Shown one piece after another: positions 53,295 to 63,556 of a stretch of 64,000 nt of DNA. How positions within the stretch are numbered: the stretch's first letter is position 1; each line of letters opens with the position of its first letter. The translations under genes and the position numbers were made by a program. The notes under the pieces are model-generated. The model had not been told where the DNA came from. It made no database searches and saw nothing but the letters and a program-made list of their open reading frames with translations. This DNA is from Liriodendron chinense (taxonomy: Eukaryota; Streptophyta; Magnoliopsida; Magnoliales; Magnoliaceae): positions 62,001 to 126,000 of the forward strand of contig PVNU02004165.1 of NCBI GenBank assembly GCA_003013855.2, given 5' to 3'.

Positions 53295-54295
53295 TGGAAA
53301 GCTCATTTTAGGTCATCATCCAATAAATGAAGCAAATGTTGGACCACAGTACGGGAAGCAGTGATAATTTTATCATTAAAAAGTTCCTGTGGGCTGCAAA
53401 AGTTTTGCATCAAGATAATATTCTTGTTGTCTCTTCATCTAGGTTTCTGTGACCTTATCAGTGGGTTGGATGACAAATAAACATTACGGTGGCATCCAGA
53501 AGGTTTTAATAGTGAGGATTCAATCATGATTGTTTCCTGTGGTGTGGTCTGCATAGGATTTAGATCAGCTTCATTTTTGGGATGGTATAATGGTGTGGAT
53601 TTAAGTCACATAGATTATGATGGGCCCCACGGTCAGGGTCTCCTTGCATCCGGGGTCAAATAATTGTATAGTTTGAGACAAAAAATAAAGTATTTCCAAA
53701 TCTCAAGCGGACCACACCACTGGAAACAATGTGAATGTCTATTGTTGAAAAATTCCCAGGGGCTACAAAAGTCTTAGATCAAGCTAATATTTATGATTTC
53801 ACTTCATTCATGTTCATGTGATCTTATGAATAGTTTGGATGACTATGGCCCTACCAAGATTTTAACGGTGGAAATCATTATTCTCACTTTTTTCTATGAT
53901 GTGGTCTACTTAATCTTTGGATATAATTCCATTTTGGGCTCAACCCTAAAATAAGTTGGAAAAATGAATGCAAGGCTTGGATAAACCACATACATTCAAG
54001 GTGAACCCAACAGAGTTTACTTAGTACGATAATAGCATACTAGGTAACTCAATACACAATCTGATTTTGTGTTTATTTCCCATCCAATTAGTTGATAAGG
54101 TCACATAGATTAAGGGGAAAAAATAAATCTCAGCTTGATCCAAAACTTTCATGGTCTATTAATGGTCAATCACCGCCGTTTCCTAGACTATGGCCCACCT
54201 GATAATTGAATCTTCTTTATTTTTTTTTTATCATGCCCTAAAATGATATGAAAAAGTTAATGGGTGGATACAAAATACACACATCAAGGTGGAAC

Positions 54296-55005
54296 CACAT
54301 TCCTTTGTCTGGCAATCCCATCACTTTGCAAGTGGAACCCGTTACTTTTTTCAACAACCCCATCACTTTGTCTAGTAGAACCCTGTCACTTTGTCTGACA
54401 ACCCCATCACTTTGCTAGCGGAAACCTGGTCGCTTTGGCTGGTAACCCCGCTACTTTGTTCAGTGGAACCCCATCACTTTATCTAGCAACCTTGTTACTT
54501 TGTCTAGTGGAACACCATCACTTTGTCTAACAACTCCGTAACTTTTATCTAGTCGAACCCTATCACTTTATCTTATCTAACCCTCTATCTCATTCTAGTT
54601 GAACCACGTTACTTTGTATTACTATCACATTATTTTGCTCGTGGAACTCAATTATGATAACCCCATCACATTGTTAGTGGAACCCTATCACTTTGTATGG
54701 CAATCCCATCACTTAACTAGTAGTCCGATAACCTCATCACTTTGTCTAGTGGGACCACATCGATCACTTTCTCTGGCAACCCCCACAGTTTACCTAGTGG
54801 AACGTCATCACTTTATTTAGCAACCACATCACTTTATCTGTTGGAAACCCATCACTTTGTCAAGCAAACTTTCCACTATATCTAGCAAAACCGTATTCCT
54901 TTGTTTGGCAACCCCATCACTTTATCTAGTGCAAACTTGTAACTTTGTCCGGCAACCCGTCACTTTATCTAGTGGAAACCAGTCACTTTGTCTAGCAACC
55001 TACTG
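54296..55005. repeat. Degenerate minisatellite (ATCACTTTGTCTAG unit)
   Basis: About 25-bp units alternate CATCACTTTGTCTAGTGGAA and CCCCGTCACTTTGTCTGGCA with many variants, for roughly 27 units over 700 bp. It sits in the loop of the large inverted repeat. Short open frames over it are repeat artefacts. Confidence 0.88.
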
Positions 55006-55779
55006 TTTTCCGTGGTGGACATCATTATCCCCCACTGTTTTCTGTGGTGTGGTATACTTGAGCTTTGGATATGCTTAAAGTTCAGGCTCATGCACTAAAA
55101 TATTTATAGAAAACAGGTGAACGACATGGATAATACACATACATTATGGTGGGCCTCGCAATGCTTGCTTAGTACGCTTTAAGTTACCCAATTCACAATC
55201 TGTCTTGGGGCGAGTATCCAATGAGAAAAAAATTGCTGTTATGGAATGCCAGTTTTAATTTTGATAAGGCCCATCCTGATGTTTATGTAAGATCCACTCC
55301 CACCATTAGATCTTGAGTTCCATATTAAGCCTAGGGACAAAAAATTAGGATAGCCTGTCATTTTAGTAGGCCACGCGAAAGGAAATAGTTGGGAGAGAGA
55401 CGTCCACCCTTAATATCTTACAGGATCTATTATGAAATTTATATAAAATTCACTCCAACCATTAGATTACAAACAATCATTTAGGTGAGCGGCCAAAAAA
55501 TCATACCCATACGTTATTTATTTAAGTCACATTAATGAAATACTTTGGAGGGGGAGAGTTGTCCTGTGCACTTTTTCCAATCATATTGTCTACTTGAGTC
55601 ATAGATATTGTTGATTTTTGCACCCTTGATCTAACATGAAGAATATCGTGGTCATGGTTGATTTTAATAAACATCACAGTGGTGCTCACCAAAGCCATTG
55701 ACCCATTTGCTGGCATGGGCACGAGGGAAGGTAGGGTAATAGTTAAAAAGAGGAGTGGATTAGGTGGGACCTCGGTCTC
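55006..55779. other. Loop segment right of the minisatellite, no gene
   Basis: It contains more foldback words (CACTGTTTTCTGTGGTGTGG; TACATTATGGTGGGCC). No coding sequence is supported. Confidence 0.4.
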
Positions 55780-56864
55780 ACCCCAGACGTTGTGTCCCTT
55801 ACTGTGGGGCCCACCTTAATGTGTATATTCTGTATCCACCCGGTTCATCCCCTTTTTCAAATCATTTTTCGGCATGATCCAAAAAATGAAGAAGATCGAA
55901 TTATCAGGTGGACCATACTCTAGAAAACAGTGGTCATTGACTGTTAATAGATCACCAAAGTTTTCGATCGAGCTGCGATTTGCTTTTTTCCCTTGATCTA
56001 GGATTATGTGACCTTATAGACAGATTGGATGGAAAATAAACATGAAATTGGATTGCGTACTGAGTTACTCAGTATGCTTTTATTGTAAACTCTAATGGCC
56101 CCACTTTGAATGTATGTGGTTTATCCAAGCTGTCTGTTGATTTTTCCAGCTTATTTTAGGGGTTGAGCCCAAAATAGAATTATATCCAAAGCTCAAGTGG
56201 ACCACATCATAGAAAAAAGTCAGAATAATGATTTCCACCTATGAAACCTTGGTAGGGCCTACAGTGATGTTTATTTGTCATCCAAACTGTTCATAGGATC
56301 ACACAAACATGGATGAAGGGAAAACATAAATATTGGCTTCATCCAAGACTTTTGTGACCCCCAAGAAGTTTTCAACAGTAGACATTCACACAGTTTCCTT
56401 GTGGTGTGGTCCACTTGAGATTTGGATATGATTTATTTTTTGTCTCAAGCTATAAAATTATTTACCCCAGATCCAACAAGGTGGGTGGGATTCCTGACTA
56501 TGGGGCTCACTCTGATCTATGTCACTTAAATCCATACCGTCCAACCATTTTGACATAACAGTTTAAGGAATGATGAAAAAAAAGAAGCTGACCCAGATCC
56601 TAGGTGGACCAAACCACAAGAAATAACCGTGATTAAATCCTCACCATTAAAACCTTCCAAATGCCACCAAAATGTTTATTCGCCATCCAACTTGCTATAA
56701 GGTCACAAAGAAGACCTAGATGAAGAGACTACAAAAATATTATCTTGATCTAAAGGCCCAAAAAAGTTTTTGATGGTCAATTACCACTGTTCCTTGTACT
56801 ATGGTCCATTTTTTATTTGGATCTACTTCATTTTTTTTTTTTTTTTTGGTGGATCATGAGCTAA

Positions 56865-57860
56865 AATGAGTTGGAATGAGGAAGTGTTCGGGGACATAGG
56901 AAACGTGAAAGAAGCTGAGGAGGAGGCTGAAAAGGCTGATCAAGACCTTCAAAATTCTGGCTCAGATGAAGACCATTCAAGGCTGATTACCGCGCAAAAT
57001 AATCTGAAAAAGGCCATTCTTCAAGAAGAAATATTCTGGAAATAAATACCTAGGAACTCTTGACTTGAGGAAGGAGATCGTAACACCAAGTTCTTTTATG
57101 ACTCGGTCCTTGATAAAAGAAGAAGGCTGACTATATCCAATATCAAGCTCCAATCAGGAGTCGTTGTCGATGAGTTAAGAGAACATTGTTGTTGAGGCAG
57201 TTAGCTATTTCAAGGATCTCTTCTCCTTAGCTCCTACTACTTCACAGGGTGACATTCTTAGCTGTATTCCTAACCTTGTAACCAAAGACATGAACGAGAT
57301 GCTTCTTAGACCCACTACCCCAGAAGAAGTCAAAGCAGCTGCCCATTCAATCCCTGCTAATAGTGCCCCAGTTCTAGATGGATTTGGAGGAGCTTTGTTC
57401 TTGTCCTGCTGGGAGGTGATTGGAGATGATATAGTAAAAGCTACGAAAGATTTTTTTTAATGGTGGTCCTATACCTAGAGCCTTCCAAGCCACCCAGATA
57501 TGCCTTATTCCGAAGAACAAAAACCCCCGGGCCTTAACTGATTACAGGCCACTTATGCAATGGCATCATGAAGATCTTTTTTAAAGTCATTGCGTCGAGG
57601 TTGGATCTTATTTTACCCTCTATTATTTCAGAAGAACAAGGGGGTTTCGTTGCTAACAGATCGATTGCGGATAATATTTCGATAGCGACCGAGATGGCTA
57701 ATGACATTGATCATAAGGTTCAGGGAAGAAATATGATAATCAAGCGAGATATGGAAAAGGCTTATGATCGGGTTGAATGGAGTTTCCTTGTCCAAGTTCT
57801 CTAAAAATTTGGCTTCAACCCTCGATGGATCAATCGGGATCTTAGATGTTGGGAAGGAAA
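56865..57860 (+). pseudogene. LINE ORF2 remnant: linker and RT start
   Basis: LQEEIFWK...GDRNTKFFYDSVL is the standard LINE segment before RT (WLKEGDRNTKFFH in relatives). After frame changes the RT begins and reads LDLILPSIISEEQGGFVANR, then SIADNISIATEM and IKRDMEKAYDRVEWSFLVQV, containing the first catalytic Asp (DMEKAYD). A stop and KFGFNPRW follow, up to the copia insertion point. Confidence 0.88.
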
Positions 57861-58713
57861 TATTGGGTGTGTTGTACAAAAACCTTAGGATCTCGCCCCC
57901 CAAAACACTAAAATTATGGGATATGATAATGCAATAATTAAAAGTAAAGCATTAACAATACAATACAAGGAGGTTTTATGTGGAAACCTCTTAAAGAGGT
58001 AAAAAACCACGGGACCTAGTCCAGAGCAACAATTCACTATGAAGTAGAACGTTACAACTGATCACAAGCACACACCGCTTGGATCAAAACTTTCTTCACT
58101 CACGTAGAAGTGGATAAACAATAAGAGAACAATGAAAAGCAGAGAGATCTCACCGATCATGAGGACGTAGAAGTGCTGAGATGACGATTGCACCGAAGAT
58201 CACCTCTTCAAGAAATTTCTCTCTTCTACAAACTTCATCTCTCTTCTACAAACTTCATCTCTCTCTTTTCTCTTTCTCCCTTCCTCTTTTTCTCTCTCTC
58301 ACCTTAGACATAAAAACACCTTAATGGAATACCCTAATCCCGATTTGAAACCCCTTAAGTAGAGAACCGGAGGAATTAGAACCCAAATAGGACACTACGT
58401 ATAAGTAGTTCGTGCAAGGTCGGGCTCCCGGTTAGTGGACCGTTGGGTGCTTCGCCCACTCAAAATGTGTCCAACGTGCATATGGAGAAAAAATCCCAAA
58501 TTTCGGGCGCCCGAGCCAGCATGGTCGAGCGCCCGCTCTGGGCACCGGGCGCCCGGTCATCTGACCATAGGGTACTCGATTGTTATGCAAACAGACCTGC
58601 AACTAGCTGCCCATCTAGGTGAATTTCAGTCGCCCGACCAGGTTGGTCCGGGTGCCCAACCACACCCAGGCTGCACTTCTCTCTCCTCCATACTGAGGAG
58701 GAAATCCCCATTA
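57861..58713 (-). repeat. 3' LTR of the copia element
   Basis: 853 bp; boundaries TATTGGGTG (left) and CCCATTA (right) show decayed TG/CA ends compared with TGTTGGGTG and CCCATCA in the other LTR. U3 carries several GGGCGCCCGG-type palindromes (58490-58680). Confidence 0.85.
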
Positions 58714-59509
58714 AATCTTCCCCTTTCCAACTTAGGAGGAATTTGCTTTCTTCAAGCTAGCCAGCTTTCTACAAACCTCAAACTTCCCCTTCAACAGTGC
58801 CTTGGTCATCATGTCTAACCCATAATCGTCCGTGTGGACCTTCTCAAGTTATAGCGCCTTCTGTACCAAAGTATCCCTAATCCAGTGATACTGAATCTCT
58901 ATATGCTTCGACTTGGAGTGCTAACTTGGATTTTTGCTCAAGTGTATAGTACTTTGGTTATCGCAATAGACCACGTGCTAGCTCCTCCTACTTCAGACTG
59001 AGTTCCTGTAGGAACCTCTTCATCCAATGCATCTCTTTACATACCTCTGTGAGAGCAATGTACTCGGCCTCTGTCGTCGACAATGCTACGACTTTCTATA
59101 GCTTGCTCTGCCAAGAGACCACTCCCCCTGCAAACGTGAACATGAACCTTGATGTAGACTACCTGGAGTCTATGTGGCCTGCCATATCTGCATCTGTGTA
59201 GCCTTCTAACACAGGTTTTTCGTCACCATAGCATTGGCTTAACCTGGATGAGCCTCTCAGATACCGTAGTATCCATTTCACCATTGCCCAATGTTCTTTG
59301 TCAGGATTGGTAAGATACCAACTGACAACCCCAATCGCATATGCTATGTCTGGGTGCGTACACACCATAGCATACATCAAAATTCCTACCATTGACGGGT
59401 AGGGTATCTTCCGCATCTCTTCCACTTCTGCCTTCCTCTTGGGACACTCCTTGTCATTTAATTTGAAGTGACCATCCAATGGAGTACTGACCGGCTTCGC
59501 TGTATTCAT
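58714..59509 (-). pseudogene. copia RT end and RNase H, broken
   Basis: The minus strand reads MNTAKPVSTPLDGHFKLNDK, then IPYPSMVGILMYAMVCTHPD and LEGYTDADMAGHIDSR (RNase H start). After a stop come RFMFTFAGGVVSWQSKL and VALSTTEAEYIALTE, KEMHWMKRFLQEL. These are the standard copia RNase H motifs. Stops between them prevent a product. Confidence 0.88.
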
Positions 59510-59650
59510 ATTGAACCGCTCTAGGACTTTCTTAATATACCGCTCTCATGATAACCAAAGCTTCTTGCTGCTTCTGTTACGAGTTATCTCTATTCTTAGG
59601 ATCTGTTTTACTAAGCCCAAATCTTTTATCACAAATGACTTGCCCAACTC

Positions 59651-60946
59651 CTATTTCAACCTGTCAATCTTCTTGATGTCTTTTTTCATGATGAGCATGT
59701 CATCAATGTACAATAGTAGAACTAAGAAATCACCATTTGAAAACTTGCACGTGAACACATAGTAGTCCGACTTCGTTCTGTAATATCCATGCTTTAACAT
59801 AAACCAGTTGAACCTCTTGTACCATTGCCTCAGAGCTTGTTTCAGCCCATACAAGCACTTCCTAAGCCTACACACCATATGCTCTTTGTCCTTGACTTCG
59901 AACCCCTCTGATTGGTACATGTAGATCTCTTCTTCCAGGTCACCTTGAAAAAAGGCAGTTTTAACATCTAACTGCTCTATTTTCAGATCCATGCTAGTCG
60001 CCAACCCAAGCAACACCCGTATGGATGTCATCTTCACCATTGGTGAGATTACCTCCTCGAAGTTTATACATTTTCTCTTACCAAACCCTTTCACCACAAG
60101 TCTAGCCTTGAACCTCGTATGTGAATTCTTTTGCTCATTCTTCTTTCTGAACACCCACTTGTTGCTCAGAGCTTTATTGCCCTTAGGCAATTTCACCATA
60201 CAATAGGTGTGGTTCTTATGCAAGGATTTCATCTCCTCTTGCATAGCTTTCAACCACTCCCCCTTATGCTCATCGGCTAAGGCTTCAGAATAATCTTCTG
60301 GCTCTCCCCCATCAGTAAGCATAATGTACTCATGCGGCAAGTACTTCTTAGACGGATGTCTGTCCCTTGATGTCCTCCTCACCTGTGGCTCAACAGGTTG
60401 ATCAAGTGGGGGCATCTCCCCCGGTCCATCTTCTGTAGGGACTCCCTCATTCTCTGTACCTTGCTGTACTCCCTCGTCATCAAGTACCACAGGAGGAGTA
60501 ACCGAATCCATATCCTCTAGTTCACCTGAACTAGGCTGGGTCTTCTCTGGCTTACAAATATTTTCTATACATTGGTCTTCAAAGAAAACCACATCTCTGC
60601 TCCTGACGAGCTTCTTCTCGGTCAGATCCCACAATCTGTAACCGAACTTTTCATCACCGTACCACAAGAACACACACTGCCTGATCTTTGTATCGAGCTT
60701 AGACCTCTCATCCTTTGGTACATGAACTGATGCCCAGCATCTAAACACCCTGAGATGACTGTACAACAAATCTCGTCCAGTCCACACCTTCTCAGGTACT
60801 TCTCCATTCAACGGGGCTAATGGAGACCTGTTTATCAAATACATCGCCGTGTACATTGCTTCTCCCCAAAACATCTTGGGCAACTTTGCATGGGATAACA
60901 TGCATTTGATTCTCTCTATAATGGTGTGATTCATTCGCTCAGCCAC
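59651..60946 (-). pseudogene. copia integrase C-terminus and RT, longest open stretch in the window (431 codons)
   Basis: From MAERMNHTIIERIKCMLSHA (end of the integrase core; the catalytic-Glu region lies just before it) through LPKMFWGEAMYTAMYLINRS and the integrase tail VFRCWASVHVPKDERSKLD. An acidic linker then leads to RT: EEMKSLHKNHTYCMVKLPKG, FKARLVVKGF, QLDVKTAFFQGDLEEEIYM (first catalytic Asp) and LVLLLYIDDMLIM (YIDD box). Residues 1 to about 100 are integrase end, about 200-431 RT. It ends at a stop after KIDRLK where RT should go on. Long, but only part of a broken polyprotein. Confidence 0.9.
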
Positions 60947-61400
60947 ACCATTATGCGGGGGGGTCTTGAGAACTGTCTATTTATGCCTTATACCCAGTGA
61001 CTTATAATACTTATGGAAATCACCAATGTATTCATCACCATTGTCAATGCGAATGCACTTCAACAATCTACCTGTCTCTCTCTCTCGACCATAACATGAA
61101 ACGTTTTAAACACACCTAAGACCTCGTCCTTCGATTTCAAAGCATAAACCCAAACCCTCTTAAATGCATCATCTATAAAGGTGACAAAATACAATACCCC
61201 ACTCAAGGTTTTTGTCCTCATAGGACCACAAACATCAGAATAAACCAAATCTAATGCATGCATTTTATTAACATGAGAAGCAATTTTAAAAAATGAAACT
61301 CTATACTGTTTCCCTGATAAATGATCAATACATGTTTTAAGATGTATACCTGTCACGTCTGGAAGGAGCCACTTCTTTGCTAGTAGTTGAAGTCATTTTT
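60947..61400 (-). pseudogene. copia integrase core, broken
   Basis: The minus strand reads CIDHLSGKQYRVSF, MHALDLVYSDVCGPM (first Asp, YSDVCGP) and LSGVLYFVTFIDDAFKRVWV (second catalytic segment). A frame break near 61065 follows before the NGDEY-like region. The DDE integrase would join cDNA to host DNA in the nucleus. Confidence 0.87.
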
Positions 61401-62738
61401 CACTCATGTGGCCTAGACGCATGTGCCACATGTCAATAGCTGGATCTTCCGCTGCGTTCAACCCACCCTTGCATACACTGACACTTACCTTGTGAAGGGT
61501 GTAACACTTCTTTCCTTTGGCTGCGATCAAAGAACCCTTGATGAGCTTCCAGTGCCCACCAACAAATCAGCTTTCATAACCATCATCATCAACCTTCCCG
61601 TCGACATCAAGTTGAGGCGAAGGTTTGGAATGTGCCTCATATCCCTGAGAACCAATGTGCATCCTACATCGGTCTTCACACAAATATCACCGACCCCTAT
61701 GATCTTCAATACGCGAGAATTTTCCATCTTCACTGTTCCAAAGTCACCTACCTGACTTGTAGCTTGTGAAGAAATCTCTGCGTGGAGTCGCATGAAATGA
61801 GGCTCCCGAGTCTATCACCCATTCGGTGTCCTGACTCGTAGCCGTAAGACAAACATCATGATCTGCTAAAAGAATAAGCACAACGTCACCATCTGAAACG
61901 ACCGCAGTGGATTCTGATTCATCTTCTTTCTCCTTTCCTTTACCTTTCTTGTCACTTTTCTTCTTGTGACATTCATGGTTATAGTTTTCCTTCTTGCCAC
62001 AATTTCAGCATTCAACATCTTTCCTGACACTCGACTTCCCTCTTGATTTATCTCAGGCCTTCCTGCCCTTTCTGTTCTTTCCTCTTCCCCGATCTTGTGT
62101 TAGAAGGGCCTCTTATTGAGTGGACCCCTGAGACCTTCCTCTTGTCTCCTCATTGAAGAGACAACTCGTTACCTGTTCCATGGACACTTTTCGTCTGGCG
62201 CGGAGTTACTCAGAGACACACCAATGTCTCCCGACTGTCAGGCAATGAGCTAAGCAATAGCAAAGCCTGTAGTTTATCGTCCAGGACCATCTTCATAGCA
62301 GAGAGCTGGTTCAATATGTTGCTGACCTCATTCATGTGCTCAGCTATAAAACCACCATCTTTAAACTTGAGATTCACAAGTCATCTTATCAAAAAAATCT
62401 TATTACCAGTTGTCTTCCTCTCATACAGCCCTTGCAATTTCTGTCATGTGCTAGCAGCTGAGGTTTCCTTAGACACATGGTAGAATACGAAATCATCCAA
62501 CCATTGTCTAATAAACCCCACTGCCTTCTGGTCCAACTATTTCCAATCATCATCTGGCATATCCTTTATCTTCACTGATATGCCTAAGATTAGAGCATAC
62601 AAGTCCTTGGAATAAAGTAAATCCTCCATCTTAGCCTTCTATATGGTCCAGTTAGAACTATTGAGACTGATCATCTTTGACGAGCCACCTTCCAGAATTC
62701 AGAACCGATCACACTCCATTCAACTAACCTGAACTCTC
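61401..62738 (-). pseudogene. copia gag, zinc knuckle and protease, broken
   Basis: Gag begins near 62700 (MISLNSSNWTI, stop) and continues with LDQKAVGFIRQWLDDFVFYH and LNQLSAMKMVLDDKLQALLL (UBN2 core) with several stops. The knuckle reads C-stop-NCGKKENYNHEC near 62005, where relatives have CWNC, so TGG became TGA. A Lys/Glu-rich spacer leads to EWVIDSGASFHATP (protease DSGA, near 61825). RLHAEISSQATSQVGDFGTV and LVLRDMRHIPNLRLNLMSTG (protease flap and gag-pre-integrase start) follow. Confidence 0.85.
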
Positions 62739-62749
62739 TGATACCAATT
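62739..62749 (-). other. Primer-binding site of the copia element
   Basis: AATTGGTATCAG on the minus strand directly after the 5' LTR end. It fixes the minus orientation. Confidence 0.85.
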
Positions 62750-63551
62750 TGTTGGGTGCGTTGCAAAAAAACCTTAGGATCTCACCCCCAAAAACACCAG
62801 AATTATGGGATATGATAATGCAATAATCAAAAGTAAAGCATCACCACAAAACACAAGGAATTTTTTACGTGGAAGACCCTCGAAGAGGTAAAAAAACTAT
62901 ATGACCTAGTCTAGAGCAACAATTCACTATGAAGTAGAACGTTACAACAACCGATCACAAGCACACACCGCTTGGATCAAAACCTCCTTCACTCATGTAG
63001 GAGTGGATAAACAATAAGAGAATAATGAAAAACAAAGAGATCTCACCTATCACGAGGATGTAGAAGCATTGAGATGACGATTGCACCGAAGATCACCTCT
63101 TCAAGCAATTTCTCCCTTCTACAAGCTTCCTCTCTCTCTCTCTTTTCTCTTTCTCTCCTCCTCTTTTTTGTTCTCTCTCTCTCACCTTGGACGTGAAAAC
63201 ACCTTAATGGAATACCCTAATTTCAATTTGAAACCCCTTAAGTAGAGAACCAGAGGAATTAGAACCCGAATAGGAAACTATGTATAAACAGTCCGCGCAG
63301 GGTCAGGCGCCCGATCAGTGGACCATCGGGCGTCCGGCCCACTCAAAATATGTCCAACATACAAATGGAGAAAAAATTCCAAATTTCAGGCTCCCAGACC
63401 AGCAATGGTCGAGTGCCCGATCATCTGACCATCGGGCGCCCGACTGTTATGCAAACTGTCCAGCAACTAGCTGCCATCTGGGTGAACTCGGTGCCCGACC
63501 ACACCCAGGCTACACTTCTCTCTCCTCTGTACTGAGGAGGAAAACCCATCA
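62750..63551 (-). repeat. 5' LTR of the copia element
   Basis: 802 bp with TGTTGGGTGCG (left) and CCCATCA (right) ends. GGGCGCCCGAC-type palindromes at 63300-63500. The CT-rich stretch 63125-63185 is shared with the other LTR. Confidence 0.87.
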
Positions 63552-63556
63552 GGAAA

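Larger units (their letters stand above)
53295..56868. repeat. Very large nested inverted repeat (arms about 1 kb)
   Basis: Three consecutive blocks on the left recur inverted and in reverse order on the right: 53300-53645 with 56475-56868, 53650-54060 with 56040-56470, and 54070-54290 with 55780-56035. Paired words include ATGGATTTAAGTCACATAGA with TCTATGTCACTTAAATCCAT, and AACCACATACATTCAAGGTG with its inverted copy near 56115. Similarity is roughly 75-85% by eye. The loop (54291-55780) holds a minisatellite. The blocks belong to the GTGGGCCCAC foldback family, but whole copies, not just arms, are mirrored. Confidence 0.78.
57861..63551 (-). mobile_element. Ty1-copia retrotransposon (minus strand), complete layout, decayed
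   Basis: LTRs at 57861-58713 and 62750-63551 are flanked by GGAAA at 57856-57860 and 63552-63556. On the minus strand, starting from the right LTR, come the initiator tRNA-Met site (62749 to 62739), gag with zinc knuckle, protease, integrase, RT and RNase H, the canonical copia order. The element landed in a LINE. Stops in every domain make it inactive. The LTRs differ by 51 bp in length and many substitutions, so it is clearly older than the copia element at 3.6 kb. Confidence 0.93.

Noticed and set aside
54599..55078. Two 73-codon frames with repeated HFV/SLCLA words
   Set aside because: They translate the ATCACTTTGTCTAG minisatellite and have no independent support.
58435..58818. 127-codon frame near 58.4 kb (and similar at 63.28 kb)
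   Set aside because: Both are inside the two LTRs of the copia element and reflect GC-rich repeat motifs.
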